NCBI RefSeq assembly: GCF_038049925.1
Contig: NZ_CP145809.1
Location: forward strand, 2,638,599-2,702,598
Origin: Georgenia sp. M64
GTDB taxonomy: Bacteria; Actinomycetota; Actinomycetes; Actinomycetales; Actinomycetaceae
DNA: 64,000 nucleotides
Reading direction: 5' to 3'
This document shows positions 43,174-52,607 of the stretch, piece by piece (positions within the stretch are counted from its first letter, which is position 1; the number at the start of each line of letters is the position of its first letter). The notes below the pieces were generated by a model. That model made no database searches. It was not told the DNA's origin and saw only the letters and a program-made list of their open reading frames with translations. Both the position numbers and the translations under genes were made by a program.

Positions 43174-45738
43174 TCAGGGCGACTCGACGACGACGTCCCC
43201 GGGCGCCTTGTCGGGTCGCCACCCGCGCCAGCGGGGGTGGCGCAGACGGCCGTCGCCGGTCCACTCCGAGAGCTCGACCTCCGCGACCCGGTTCGCGGTG
43301 ACCCAGCGCGCGTCCTTGGCGTCCGGGCGCGGCACGTCCGCCACGGGCGGGGTCCGCCGTTCCTGGCGGGAGAGCTCCTCGACCCAGGTGCGGGCCTCGC
43401 GTTGGGTGAAGCCGGTGCCCACGCGTCCGGCGTAGCGCAGCTCGCCGTCGTCGCCCGGCACGGCGACGAGGAGGGAGCCGACCGCCCCTGAGCGGTTGCC
43501 CCGGCCGGGCCGCCAGCCCACGACCACCACCTCCTGGGTGAGGGTGTGCTTGATCTTCACCCAGGCGCCCGAGCGCCGTCCGGGGGTGTAGGCGGAGTCC
43601 CGCCGCTTGGCGACGACCCCCTCCAGGCCCCACTCCCGGCTCGCGGCCATGGCGGCGTCGACGTCGCCGTCGAACGCCTCGGGGATCTCCACCCGGGAGT
43701 CGGCGGAGGCGTCCACGAGGTCGCGCAGGAGCGCCCGACGCTCGTCGTAGGTGCGCCGCAGGGACGACGCGCCGTCGGCCTCGAGGACGTCGAAGAGCAT
43801 GAGGTGGACCGGCGCGGACGCGCGGGCCCGCTCGATGTCGCGGGGCCGGACGAGGTTGAACCGCTGCTGGAGCAGGGAGAAGCTCGGGCGGCCGCGCCGG
43901 TCGAGCGCGACGATCTCGCCGTCGAGGACCGCCTCGCCGGCGCCGGTGAGGCAGCCGGCGACGTCGGCGAGCTCGGGGTAGAGCGTGGTGACGTCGTTGC
44001 CGTTGCGGCTGAGGAGGCGCACGTCGTCACCCTCGACGACGACGATCGCCCGGGCGCCGTCCCACTTCATCTCCAGCGCCCAGTCGTGCCCGGCGGAGAG
44101 GTCGCCGACGTCCCCGGCCGTGGCGAGCATCGGCGATGGCACGTCGCGGCGGGCGCCGCGGCTCGCGGCCCGCGGCGTCGTCGACCCGGTCGCGGGCCCC
44201 GGCACGGTCCTCGGGCTCCTCGACACCGGGCTCCGCGGTGCGGTGTCCTTCGACGCCGCACCCCTCGCCGCGGGCCTCCTCGCCGGGGCGCCCGTCGGCG
44301 ACGCGGCCCGCCGGCCGTCCGCCATGAGGTGGATGAGCCAGCTGCGCGGCTCCTGCCCGCCCCGCCCGCCGGTGTGGATGAGCGCGAGCCGCGCCGTGCG
44401 CCCGGGGCCGTCGGTCTCGAGGCCGCCGCCCTCCTGACCGGTGAGGGTGACGATGACCTCCTTGCCCTCGTGCCACTTGTCGTACTCGTAGGTGCCGGAG
44501 TCGAAGATCCGCACCTCCCCGGCGCCGTACTCGCCCTCGGGGATCGTCCCGGCGAACGAGCCGTACTCCATCGGGTGGTCCTCGGTCTGGACCGCGAGGT
44601 GGTTCTGGGCCGGGTCGGTGGGCACCCCCTTGGGCAGCGCCCAGCTGACGAGCACACCGTCGTGGGCGAGGCGGAAGTCCAGGTGCCACCGCCGGGCGTG
44701 GTGCTCCTGGATGACGAACGTCTGGGTGGCGCCGGTGGTGGGGGCGACGGCGTCGGGCACCGGCTCGGGGGTGCGCTCGGGGTTGCGCATGGACCGGTAG
44801 GTGCCGAGGAAGTCGTGACCGGGTACGCCCTGGCCGAACTCGCCGTCACTCTCGGGGAACATCGCGGCCATGGGGTCGCCGAGCCGCCGGGCCCGGTCGA
44901 GCACCTCGGCGTGCTCGAGGTGGCGCAGCGTGGGCGAGGCCAGCTCGCGCCACGTCCGCGGGGCGGCCACGGTCGGGCGGGTCCGGCCACGCAGCGAGTA
45001 CGGCGCCACCGTGGTCTTGCTCCCGTTGTTCTGCGACCAGTCCACGAGCACCTTGCCGGCCCGCAGCGTCTTCCTCATGTCCGAGACGACGAGGTCGCCG
45101 TGGTCGGCCTCGAGCGCCCGCGCGAGCTCGTGCGCGATGGCGCTGATCTCGTCCGAGGTGTGCGTGCCGTCCAGGGCCGTGTAGAGGTGGATGCCCTTGG
45201 AGCCCGAGGTCACCGGCACCGGCTCCAGCCCCATCCCGCGCAGGAGCTCGCGCGCCCACCGGGCCACCTCGGCGCACTCCGCGAGCCCGGCACCCTCGCC
45301 GGGGTCGAGGTCGAGCACCATCCGGTCGGGGTTGTGGCGGGTGCCGTCGTGGGCGAAGCGCCACTGCGGGACGTGGATCTCCAGGGCGGCCACCTGCGCG
45401 AGCCAGGCGAGCGTGGCCGGGTTGTCCACGAGCGGGTAGGTCTTGGGACCGGAGGAGTGCTCGATGTCCGCCCGCACCACCCACTCGGGCGCCCCGGCCT
45501 CGAGGTTCTTGATGAAGAACACCGCCCCGGGCTGCTCGTCCGTGCCCACCCCGTCCGGCCAGCGCTTGCGGGTGGCGGGCCGGCCGGCGCAGTGCGGCAG
45601 CATGTACGGCGCGATCTCGGCGTAGTAGGCGAGCACGTCGGCCTTCGTGGTGCCGGTCGCCGGGTAGAGGACCTTCTCGAGGTTGCTCAGCCGCAGGCGG
45701 CGGCCGTCGATGCTCACCGTCTGGGTGGTCGCGGGCAT
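43174..45738 (-). CDS. ligD: LigD: polymerase, phosphoesterase and ATP-dependent DNA ligase
   Basis: An 854-residue multi-enzyme for non-homologous end joining. Domain order is polymerase/primase (about 10-300; catalytic Asp143 and Asp145 in VLDLDPG), 3'-phosphoesterase (about 335-475; His346, His347 and His352 in EHHARRWHLDFRL) and ligase (about 535-854; adenylated Lys558 in EMKWDGAR). A 60-residue Ala/Arg/Pro linker precedes the ligase. This order is that of mycobacterial LigD, not the Pseudomonas order. It starts at ATG 45738. Its partner Ku is encoded about 10 kb away at 56123-57328. Confidence 0.96.
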   Translation of the reverse strand: MPATTQTVSIDGRRLRLSNLEKVLYPATGTTKADVLAYYAEIAPYMLPHCAGRPATRKRWPDGVGTDEQPGAVFFIKNLEAGAPEWVVRADIEHSSGPKTYPLVDNPATLAWLAQVAALEIHVPQWRFAHDGTRHNPDRMVLDLDPGEGAGLAECAEVARWARELLRGMGLEPVPVTSGSKGIHLYTALDGTHTSDEISAIAHELARALEADHGDLVVSDMRKTLRAGKVLVDWSQNNGSKTTVAPYSLRGRTRPTVAAPRTWRELASPTLRHLEHAEVLDRARRLGDPMAAMFPESDGEFGQGVPGHDFLGTYRSMRNPERTPEPVPDAVAPTTGATQTFVIQEHHARRWHLDFRLAHDGVLVSWALPKGVPTDPAQNHLAVQTEDHPMEYGSFAGTIPEGEYGAGEVRIFDSGTYEYDKWHEGKEVIVTLTGQEGGGLETDGPGRTARLALIHTGGRGGQEPRSWLIHLMADGRRAASPTGAPARRPAARGAASKDTAPRSPVSRSPRTVPGPATGSTTPRAASRGARRDVPSPMLATAGDVGDLSAGHDWALEMKWDGARAIVVVEGDDVRLLSRNGNDVTTLYPELADVAGCLTGAGEAVLDGEIVALDRRGRPSFSLLQQRFNLVRPRDIERARASAPVHLMLFDVLEADGASSLRRTYDERRALLRDLVDASADSRVEIPEAFDGDVDAAMAASREWGLEGVVAKRRDSAYTPGRRSGAWVKIKHTLTQEVVVVGWRPGRGNRSGAVGSLLVAVPGDDGELRYAGRVGTGFTQREARTWVEELSRQERRTPPVADVPRPDAKDARWVTANRVAEVELSEWTGDGRLRHPRWRGWRPDKAPGDVVVESP

Positions 45739-45940
45739 GCCTCATCGTGGCGCGCGCCGCTGACCTGCGCATCCTTCCGGCCGGATCACCGGTTGGTTGC
45801 GATTCCGTGACGAGTGCCAGGGGTGTCTCTTCCACGAAACACACCTGTGCTAGACAGTCCTCCACACCTGAGCGGGTCGGACCCGCCCAGGGCCGGACCG
45901 ACGTCGGCCCGGGCCGATCATCGAACCAAGGAAGTGGACC

Positions 45941-47596
45941 ATGGCATCAGCTGGACACCGGCGCCGGGGCCTGACGGCCCTGGGCGTCTCCGCAGCCCTC
46001 GCGCTCGTCCTCGCCGCCTGCGCCGAGACCGAGACCCCCGACGACGCCGCGGGCGGCGACGCCGGGACCGACGGTGGCGGCAGCTCCGAGGCGATCGCCG
46101 TCGGCACGACCGACGTCATCACCTCCCTGGACCCCGCGGGCAGCTACGACAACGGCTCCTTCGCGGTGCAGAACCAGGTCTTCCCGTTCATCATGAACAC
46201 CCCCTACGGCAGCCCCGACGTCGAGCCCGACATCGCCGAGAGCGCCGAGTTCACCTCCCCCACGGAGTACACGGTCACCCTCAAGGAGGGCCTGACCTTC
46301 GCCAACGGCAACGAGCTGACCGCCTCGGACGTGAAGTTCAGCTTCGACCGCCAGCTCGCCATCGCCGACGGCAACGGGCCGTCCTCCCTGCTGTACAACC
46401 TCGACAGCACCGAGGCCGTGGACGACCTCACGGTCGTCTTCCACCTCAAGAGCGAGAACGACCAGATCTTCCCCCAGATCCTGTCCTCCCCCGCCGGCCC
46501 GATCGTCGACGAGGACGTCTTCGCCGCCGACGCGCTGACCCCGGCCGACGAGATCGTCGAGGGCAACGCCTTCGCCGGGCAGTACGCCATCACCGACTAC
46601 ACCGAGAACGAGCTCATCGCCTACGAGGCGTTCGAGGACTACCAGGGCGTCCTGGGCCCGGCCGAGACGGCCAACGTCACCGCCCAGTACTTCGCCGACG
46701 AGACCTCGCTCAAGCTCGCCGTCCAGGAGGGCGACGTCGACGTCGCGTTCCGCTCCCTCAGCCCCACGGACCTGGAGGACCTGCGCGGCGACGACAACGT
46801 CGTCGTCCACGACGGCCCCGGTGGCGAGATCCGCTACATCGTCTTCAACTTCAACACCCAGCCCTTCGGTGCCACCACCGAGGAGGCCGACGAGGCCAAG
46901 GCGCTGGCCGTGCGCCAGGCCGCCGCGCACCTGCTCGACCGCGACGCCCTGTCCGAGGAGATCTACGCGGGCACCTACACCCCGCTGTACTCCTACGTCC
47001 CGGAGGGCCTCACCGGTGCGGTCGAGCCGCTCAGGGACCTCTACGGCGACGGCGACGGCGGGCCCGACGCCGAGCAGGCCGCCCAGGTCCTCGCCGACGC
47101 CGGCGTGGCGACCCCGGTCGAGCTGAACCTGCAGTACAGCCCCGACCACTACGGCGCCTCCTCCGACGAGGAGTACGCCCTCATCGAGTCCCAGCTCGAG
47201 GCGGACGGCATCTTCGACGTCACCCTCCAGTCGACCCTGTGGGACACCTACTCCACCGAGCGCCGCGAGGACCTCTACCCGGCCTACCAGCTCGGCTGGT
47301 TCCCGGACTACTCCGACGCCGACAACTACCTCACCCCGTTCTTCCTCACGGAGAACTTCCTGGGCAACCACTTCTCCGACCCGGCCGTGGACGAGCTCAT
47401 CCTCGAGCAGGCCACGACCGAGGACGAGGGCGAGCGCACCGCCCTCATCGAGGAGATCCAGACGACGGTGGCCGAGCAGCTCTCGACCCTGCCCTACCTC
47501 CAGGGCGCCCAGGTCGCGGTGTCCGGCACGGACATCGACGGCGTCACGCTCGACGCGTCGTTCAAGTTCCGCTACGCCCCGCTGACCCGAGGCTGA
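45941..47596 (+). CDS. ABC importer substrate-binding lipoprotein (family 5, peptide/nickel type)
   Basis: A 551-residue extracellular solute-binding protein of the DppA/OppA family. The signal peptide has a lipobox LAAC (Cys about residue 27) and is followed by an Asp/Gly-rich linker. Signature regions are YTVTLKEGLTFANGNELTASDVKFSFDRQ and AVRQAAAHLLDRDALSEEIYAG, named here by their key words GLTFANG and DVKFSF. It captures peptides or similar solutes for the permease genes that follow. The ATG at 45941 follows AAGGAAG. A strong hairpin lies after its stop. Confidence 0.93.
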   Translation: MASAGHRRRGLTALGVSAALALVLAACAETETPDDAAGGDAGTDGGGSSEAIAVGTTDVITSLDPAGSYDNGSFAVQNQVFPFIMNTPYGSPDVEPDIAESAEFTSPTEYTVTLKEGLTFANGNELTASDVKFSFDRQLAIADGNGPSSLLYNLDSTEAVDDLTVVFHLKSENDQIFPQILSSPAGPIVDEDVFAADALTPADEIVEGNAFAGQYAITDYTENELIAYEAFEDYQGVLGPAETANVTAQYFADETSLKLAVQEGDVDVAFRSLSPTDLEDLRGDDNVVVHDGPGGEIRYIVFNFNTQPFGATTEEADEAKALAVRQAAAHLLDRDALSEEIYAGTYTPLYSYVPEGLTGAVEPLRDLYGDGDGGPDAEQAAQVLADAGVATPVELNLQYSPDHYGASSDEEYALIESQLEADGIFDVTLQSTLWDTYSTERREDLYPAYQLGWFPDYSDADNYLTPFFLTENFLGNHFSDPAVDELILEQATTEDEGERTALIEEIQTTVAEQLSTLPYLQGAQVAVSGTDIDGVTLDASFKFRYAPLTRG

Positions 47597-47602
47597 CGAC
47601 CC

Positions 47603-47640
47603 GCGAACGGGATGCCGCCCACCGGCGGCATCCCGTTCGC
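47603..47640 (+). terminator. Strong hairpin between binding protein and permease genes
   Basis: Perfect 17-bp arms beginning GCGAACGGGATGCCGCC with a CACC loop. It stands directly after the binding-protein stop and ends 18 bp before the permease GTG. It may partly terminate or protect mRNA, giving more binding protein than permease. Confidence 0.88.
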
Positions 47641-47658
47641 GCGTGAGAGGAGACGTCC

Positions 47659-48738
47659 GTGACGATCGTGGACGACCGCGCCGTGGGGACCACCGCGGCG
47701 GCGAAGACCGGCGGGGGGTCGGGCCTGGGCCGCTACATCCTCGTGCGGTTCCTGCTCATCATCCCCACCATCTTCATCCTGGTGACGCTCGTGTTCGGGC
47801 TCATGCGGGTGGCCGGCGACCCCATCACCGCCTCGGTCGGCGGCCGGCTGAGCGCGGACCAGCTCGCCGAGCGGCTCGCGGCGGCCGGGTACGACCGGCC
47901 GATCCTCGTGCAGTACGTGGAGTACCTCGGGCAGGTCTTCACCGGGGACTTCGGCCGCACGATCACGGACAACCGCGAGATCAGCGACATCCTGCTCACC
48001 TACGGCGCGGCCACGCTCGAGCTCGTCCTGTTCTCCCTCGTCGTGGCGTTCGTCCTCGGCGTGCCGCTGGGCATGGTCGCCGCCTACGTGCGCGACCGGT
48101 GGCCCGACGCGGTGCTGCGGGTCGCGGCGATCCTCGCCTACGCCACCCCCGTGTTCTTCCTGGGGCTCATCCTCAAGCTCGTCTTCTCCGTCTGGCTGGG
48201 CTGGTTCCCCCTGGGCGGGCGGGCGAGCACCGACGTCCAGCTCGTCCTCGGGCGCATCTCCGGCTCGACCGGCATCAACATCGTCGACGCCCTGCGCACC
48301 GGGCGCTGGGACCTCATCTCCGACGTCCTCGCCCACGCCGTCCTGCCCGCCACGGCGCTGGGCCTGCTCACCGCCGGGGTGTTCCTGCGGCTGGTGCGCA
48401 CCAACCTCATCGGCACCCTGCAGATGGACTACGTCGACGCCGCCCGCTCCCGCGGCGTGGCCGAGTCGCGGCTGGTGCGCCGGCACGCCTACAAGCCCGC
48501 CCTCATCCCCATCATCACGGTCATGGGTCTGCAGATCGCGCTCATGCTCGCCGGCGCCGTCCTCACCGAGACGACGTTCGGGTGGCGCGGCCTGGGCTTC
48601 CAGCTCGCCCAGTACCTGGCCTCGCGCGACTTCGTCGCCGTCCAGGGCATCGTGGCGCTGCTCGCCGTCATCGTGGCCGTGACCAACTTCGTCGTCGACG
48701 TCGTCGCGGCGCTCGTCGACCCGAGGGTGAGGTACTGA
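47659..48738 (+). CDS. Peptide-type ABC importer permease, DppB-like
   Basis: A 359-residue permease with six membrane segments. The first helix follows RYILVRFLLIIPTIFILV and the EAA loop is MDYVDAARSRGVAESRLVRRHAYKPAL, which binds the ATPase. It starts at GTG 47659 after AGAGGAG. Its stop overlaps the ATG of the second permease in TGATG. Confidence 0.94.
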   Translation: MTIVDDRAVGTTAAAKTGGGSGLGRYILVRFLLIIPTIFILVTLVFGLMRVAGDPITASVGGRLSADQLAERLAAAGYDRPILVQYVEYLGQVFTGDFGRTITDNREISDILLTYGAATLELVLFSLVVAFVLGVPLGMVAAYVRDRWPDAVLRVAAILAYATPVFFLGLILKLVFSVWLGWFPLGGRASTDVQLVLGRISGSTGINIVDALRTGRWDLISDVLAHAVLPATALGLLTAGVFLRLVRTNLIGTLQMDYVDAARSRGVAESRLVRRHAYKPALIPIITVMGLQIALMLAGAVLTETTFGWRGLGFQLAQYLASRDFVAVQGIVALLAVIVAVTNFVVDVVAALVDPRVRY

Positions 48739-49802
48739 TGCGCCCCGACGACCACACCGGCACCGACCTGGGGACCGCAGTCCCCGGCAGCGCGGCCCCC
48801 GACGCCGACGAGCTGACCCAGGAGGCGCCGGCCGCGAGCGTCCCGCACGGCACCGCTGCCGAGCCGCGGTGGAAGAAGCTGCCCGTGGTGTGGCAGCTGC
48901 GCCGCAGCGTGGGCCTGCAGCGCGGGATGCTCGTCGCGGGCCTCGTCCTCGTGGCCGGGTTCGTCCTCCTCGCCGTCCTCGCCCCCGCGCTCGCCCCGTA
49001 CGGCTACAACCAGCTCAGCGGCCCCGACGGGAGCTTCCCCCGCCAGGCGCCGCCGTCCCCCGAGCACCTGTGGGGCACCACGGTCGGCGGCTACGACGTC
49101 CTCTCGCGGGTGATCTGGGGCTCGCAGACGGCGATCCTCACCGTCGTGATCGCCGTCGTCGCCTCGATCTTCCTCGGCGTGACCCTGGGGCTGGTCTCCG
49201 GCTACCTCGGCGGCTGGCTGGACCGGGTGCTCGTGACGATCGCCGACGCGATCTACGCCATGCCCACCCTGCTGCTGGCGATCGTCGTCTCCATCATCAT
49301 CTCCGGCGGGCAGTCGAGCTTCCTCGGCGGCATCATGGCCGCGGCGCTGTCGATCACGGTGGTGTTCGTCCCCCAGTACTTCCGGGTGGTGCGCGCCGAG
49401 ACGGTGCGGCTCAAGAGCGAGCCGTTCGTCGAGTCCGCCCGGGTCGTGGGCACCCCCACCACCCGCATCCTCACCCGGCACGTGCTGCGCAACGCCACCC
49501 GCTCGCTGCCCCTCATCGTCACGCTCAACTCCTCCGAGGCGATCCTCACCCTCGCAGGCCTGGGCTTCCTCGGCTTCGGCATCAACCCCACCGCCGCCGC
49601 CGAGTGGGGCTACGACCTCAACCGGGCGCTGTCCGACGTCGCGTCGGGCATCTGGTGGACCGGCGTGTTCCCCGGCGCCGCCATCGTGCTGCTCAACCTG
49701 GGGATCACCCTCGTCGGGGAGTCCCTCAACGACCTGTCCGACCCGCGTCTGCGCATCAGGCGCCGGGCCACGACGCCGACCCCGAAGGCAGCGACCGCAT
49801 GA
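48738..49802 (+). CDS. Peptide-type ABC importer permease, DppC-like
   Basis: A 354-residue permease with an N-terminal soluble stretch of about 65 residues and six membrane segments. PPSPEHLWGTTVGGYDVLSRVIWGSQTAI is the OppC N-terminal signature (key words HLWGTT and DVLSRV). The EAA loop is EPFVESARVVGTPTTRILTRH. It starts at ATG 48738 within TGATG, and its stop overlaps the ATPase ATG. It pairs with the DppB-like subunit. Confidence 0.94.
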   Translation: MRPDDHTGTDLGTAVPGSAAPDADELTQEAPAASVPHGTAAEPRWKKLPVVWQLRRSVGLQRGMLVAGLVLVAGFVLLAVLAPALAPYGYNQLSGPDGSFPRQAPPSPEHLWGTTVGGYDVLSRVIWGSQTAILTVVIAVVASIFLGVTLGLVSGYLGGWLDRVLVTIADAIYAMPTLLLAIVVSIIISGGQSSFLGGIMAAALSITVVFVPQYFRVVRAETVRLKSEPFVESARVVGTPTTRILTRHVLRNATRSLPLIVTLNSSEAILTLAGLGFLGFGINPTAAAEWGYDLNRALSDVASGIWWTGVFPGAAIVLLNLGITLVGESLNDLSDPRLRIRRRATTPTPKAATA

Positions 49803-51529
49803 GCTCCGTCGTCGACATCCGCGACCTGCACGTCACGTTCGCCACCGACGTCGCCCCCGTCGTCGCCGTCGACGGGGTCAGCCTCACCGTCGAGCCGGGC
49901 AAGGTCCTGGCGATCGTCGGCGAGTCCGGCTCGGGCAAGACCGTCACCGCGCGCTCGATCCTCGGCCTGCTGCCGGAGACCGCCCACGTCGACGGCGCCG
50001 TCGTCCTGGCCGGCAACGACGTCGTCCAGCTCGACGCCCAGCAGCTGCGGGACGTGCGCGGACGGGACGTCGCCATGATCTTCCAGGAGCCCTCCACCGC
50101 GCTCAACCCGGTGTTCACCGTGGGCTGGCAGATCGTCGAGGGCCTGCGCGCCCACGGGAACGTCTCGCGCAAGGAGGCCCGCGCCCGCGCCGTGGAGATC
50201 CTCGGCCGGGTCGGCATCCCCGAGCCGGAGAAGCGGGTGGACCACTACCCCCACCAGTTCTCCGGCGGGCAGAAGCAGCGCATCGTCATCGCCATGGCGC
50301 TCGTGCTGGGGCCGAAGGTGATCGTCGCGGACGAGCCGACGACGGCCCTCGACGTCACGGTGCAGGCCGAGATCCTCGACCTGCTGCGCCGCGTCCGCGA
50401 CGAGTTCGGCTCCGCGATCGTCCTCATCACCCACAACATGGGCGTCGTGGCCGACCTCGCCGACCGGGTCGCGGTGATGTACAAGGGCGAGGTCGTCGAG
50501 GAGGCGGACGCCCGCGAGCTCTTCTCCGACCCGCGCCACGAATACACCCGCGCCCTCCTCGCCGCGGTGCCCAAGCTGGGCGAGCACACCAAGGCCTGGG
50601 CGCCCGGGCCCTCCCCCGCCGCGCGCGGCGGGGCGCACGTCTCCGGTGCCGACGCCGTCACCGCGGCGGCCGTCGACAGCGCCGCCGCCACCCGGGCCGG
50701 CGGGGTCGACGCCGTCGTCACCGCCCGGAAGCTCACCATCGACTACCCGGGCCGGCTCGGGCAGGGCGGCTTCCGCGCCGTGGACGAGGTGTCGTTCCAG
50801 ATCGCTCCGGGCGAGGTGCTCGGGCTGGTGGGCGAGTCCGGGTCCGGGAAGACGACGATCGGCCGGGCCATCGCGGGTCTGACCCGCGCCACCGGCGGGT
50901 CGCTGTCGGTGCTGGGGCACGAGATGGTCGGGTTCCGCGAGCGGGCGTTCCGGCCGCTGCGGGCGCGGATCGGGTTCGTCTTCCAGGACCCGGCCACGAG
51001 CTTCAACCCGCTGCTGACGATCGACGAGTGCATCGCCGAGCCGCTGGTCGTCCACGGACGCGCGCGCGACCTCGCCGCCGCGCGGCCGCGGGTGCGCGAG
51101 CTGCTCGACGCGGTCCACCTGCCCACGTCCTACGGGGCGCGGTACCCCCACGAGCTCTCCGGCGGGCAGCGCCAGCGCGCGTCCCTCGCGCGGGCGCTGG
51201 CGCTGGACCCCGAGCTGCTCGTGGCCGACGAGCCGACCTCGGCCCTGGACGTCTCGGTGCAGGCGCGGGTGCTGGAGGTCTTCACCGAGCTCCAGGAGCG
51301 GCTGGGCTTCGCGACGCTGTTCATCAGCCACGACCTTGCCGTCGTGGGCATGCTGGCCGACCGCATCGCGGTGCTCTACCGCGGGCGCCTGGTCGAGGAG
51401 GGCACCGGCGAGCAGGTCCTCGGCTCCCCCGAGGACCCCTACACCCAGCGCCTGCTCGCCTCCGTGCCCGTCCCGGACCCGGTCGAGCAGGAACGGCGGC
51501 GCGAGCTGCTCGCGCGGTTCACGGGCTGA
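49799..51529 (+). CDS. Peptide-type ABC importer ATPase, DppD-DppF fusion
   Basis: A 576-residue protein carrying both ATPase subunits in one chain. Half one (about 1-265): Walker A GESGSGKT, signature FSGGQKQR, Walker B VIVADEP, and HEYTRALLAAVPK in the OppD-type C-terminal region. Half two (about 300-576): Walker A GESGSGKT, LSGGQRQR, LVADEP and PYTQRLLASVP. The Cys-rich iron-sulfur segment found after the Dpp-type YT-LL motif is absent. The ATG at 49799 overlaps the DppC stop in ATGA. This completes the importer. Confidence 0.95.
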   Translation: MSSVVDIRDLHVTFATDVAPVVAVDGVSLTVEPGKVLAIVGESGSGKTVTARSILGLLPETAHVDGAVVLAGNDVVQLDAQQLRDVRGRDVAMIFQEPSTALNPVFTVGWQIVEGLRAHGNVSRKEARARAVEILGRVGIPEPEKRVDHYPHQFSGGQKQRIVIAMALVLGPKVIVADEPTTALDVTVQAEILDLLRRVRDEFGSAIVLITHNMGVVADLADRVAVMYKGEVVEEADARELFSDPRHEYTRALLAAVPKLGEHTKAWAPGPSPAARGGAHVSGADAVTAAAVDSAAATRAGGVDAVVTARKLTIDYPGRLGQGGFRAVDEVSFQIAPGEVLGLVGESGSGKTTIGRAIAGLTRATGGSLSVLGHEMVGFRERAFRPLRARIGFVFQDPATSFNPLLTIDECIAEPLVVHGRARDLAAARPRVRELLDAVHLPTSYGARYPHELSGGQRQRASLARALALDPELLVADEPTSALDVSVQARVLEVFTELQERLGFATLFISHDLAVVGMLADRIAVLYRGRLVEEGTGEQVLGSPEDPYTQRLLASVPVPDPVEQERRRELLARFTG

Positions 51530-51544
51530 GCCGCCGGGCGGCTC

Positions 51545-52405
51545 TCAGGCCCGTCCCCCGAGGGCCGCGCCCACGGCCTCCGCCAGCGTGGTGGCGCGGC
51601 GGCCGAGCAGCGACTCCAGCCGCGCGGGCTCGCCGTCCAGCGCACCCTCGGCGATGTTGGCGTCCACCGCGACGAGGAAGCCCGCCGTCGCCGCGTCGAG
51701 GCCCGCCTCGGCGAGCGCGACCGAGAGCTCCTCCGGCGAGACGGACCGCTCGACCACGGGCGTCCCGGTGGCCTCGCTCACCGCCGCGGCCAGCTCGGCG
51801 TAGGTGAAGGCGGGGCCGGCGAGCTCGTGGACGACGTCGCCGCCGTCGTCCTCCATGATGGCGACCGCGGCCGCCTCCGCCAGGTCGGCCCTGGTCGCGG
51901 CGGCGACGCGGCCCTCGCCCGCGGCGTGCGTCACGGCGCCGCCGGACGTGTACGCCGCGAGTGCCCCGGTGAAGTTCTCCGTGTACCAGGTGTTGCGCAG
52001 CAGCGAGTGCGCGATACCGGAGCGGGCCAGGACCTCCTCGGTCGCCCGGTGCTCCGGGGCGATGACGAGCGGCGTCTCGCCGGCGCGCAGCACGGACGTG
52101 TAGGCGATGCGCGAGACCCCCGCCCGCACCGCGGTCTCGACGACGTTGCGGTGCTGCGGCACCCGTCGTCCGACCTCCGAGCCCGAGACGAGGAGCAGCC
52201 GGTCGACGCCGGCGAGGGCCTCGTCGAGCGGCGCGTCGTAGTCGCCCTGACGGACCTGGACGCCGCGGGCGGCGAGGTCGGTGGCGCGGGCGGGCGTGCG
52301 CACGATCGCGACCACGTCGGCCGGCTCCACGCCCCGGTCGATCAGCCGGTCGATGGCGGTGCGGCCGAACGGACCGGTGGCTCCGGTGACGGCGAAGAGG
52401 GTCAT
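51545..52405 (-). CDS. NmrA/QorB-like NAD(P)-binding oxidoreductase
   Basis: A 286-residue atypical short-chain dehydrogenase. The dinucleotide-binding motif TGATGPFGR is at the N terminus and NTWYTENFTGAL corresponds to the active-site region of the NmrA/quinone oxidoreductase 2 (QorB) group. It probably reduces quinones or senses NADPH. The ATG at 52405 follows CAGGAG. It lies downstream of the F420-reductase-like gene on the same strand with a 200-bp gap, so co-transcription is uncertain. Confidence 0.85.
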   Translation of the reverse strand: MTLFAVTGATGPFGRTAIDRLIDRGVEPADVVAIVRTPARATDLAARGVQVRQGDYDAPLDEALAGVDRLLLVSGSEVGRRVPQHRNVVETAVRAGVSRIAYTSVLRAGETPLVIAPEHRATEEVLARSGIAHSLLRNTWYTENFTGALAAYTSGGAVTHAAGEGRVAAATRADLAEAAAVAIMEDDGGDVVHELAGPAFTYAELAAAVSEATGTPVVERSVSPEELSVALAEAGLDAATAGFLVAVDANIAEGALDGEPARLESLLGRRATTLAEAVGAALGGRA

Positions 52406-52607
52406 GACGCTCCTGGTGGGTGGGCCGGCCCTTCGGACCGGGGGTCAAGCGTGGCGCTGTCGAGAAGAGGTGCCGGCGAGCAGGGTCCTGCCGGAGGGAT
52501 CTCCCGAGAAGGGATCCGCGTGGTCGGGCGCGGCGCTCGCGCTGCCCCGCCCGGCCCCGGCGTGAGGCGCCGGGGCCGGGCGGTGCGTGCGATCGCTGGG
52601 CCGAGGA

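Noticed and set aside
43546-45810. 750-codon plus-strand open frame
   Set aside because: Antisense to ligD, low-complexity translation, no ribosome site.
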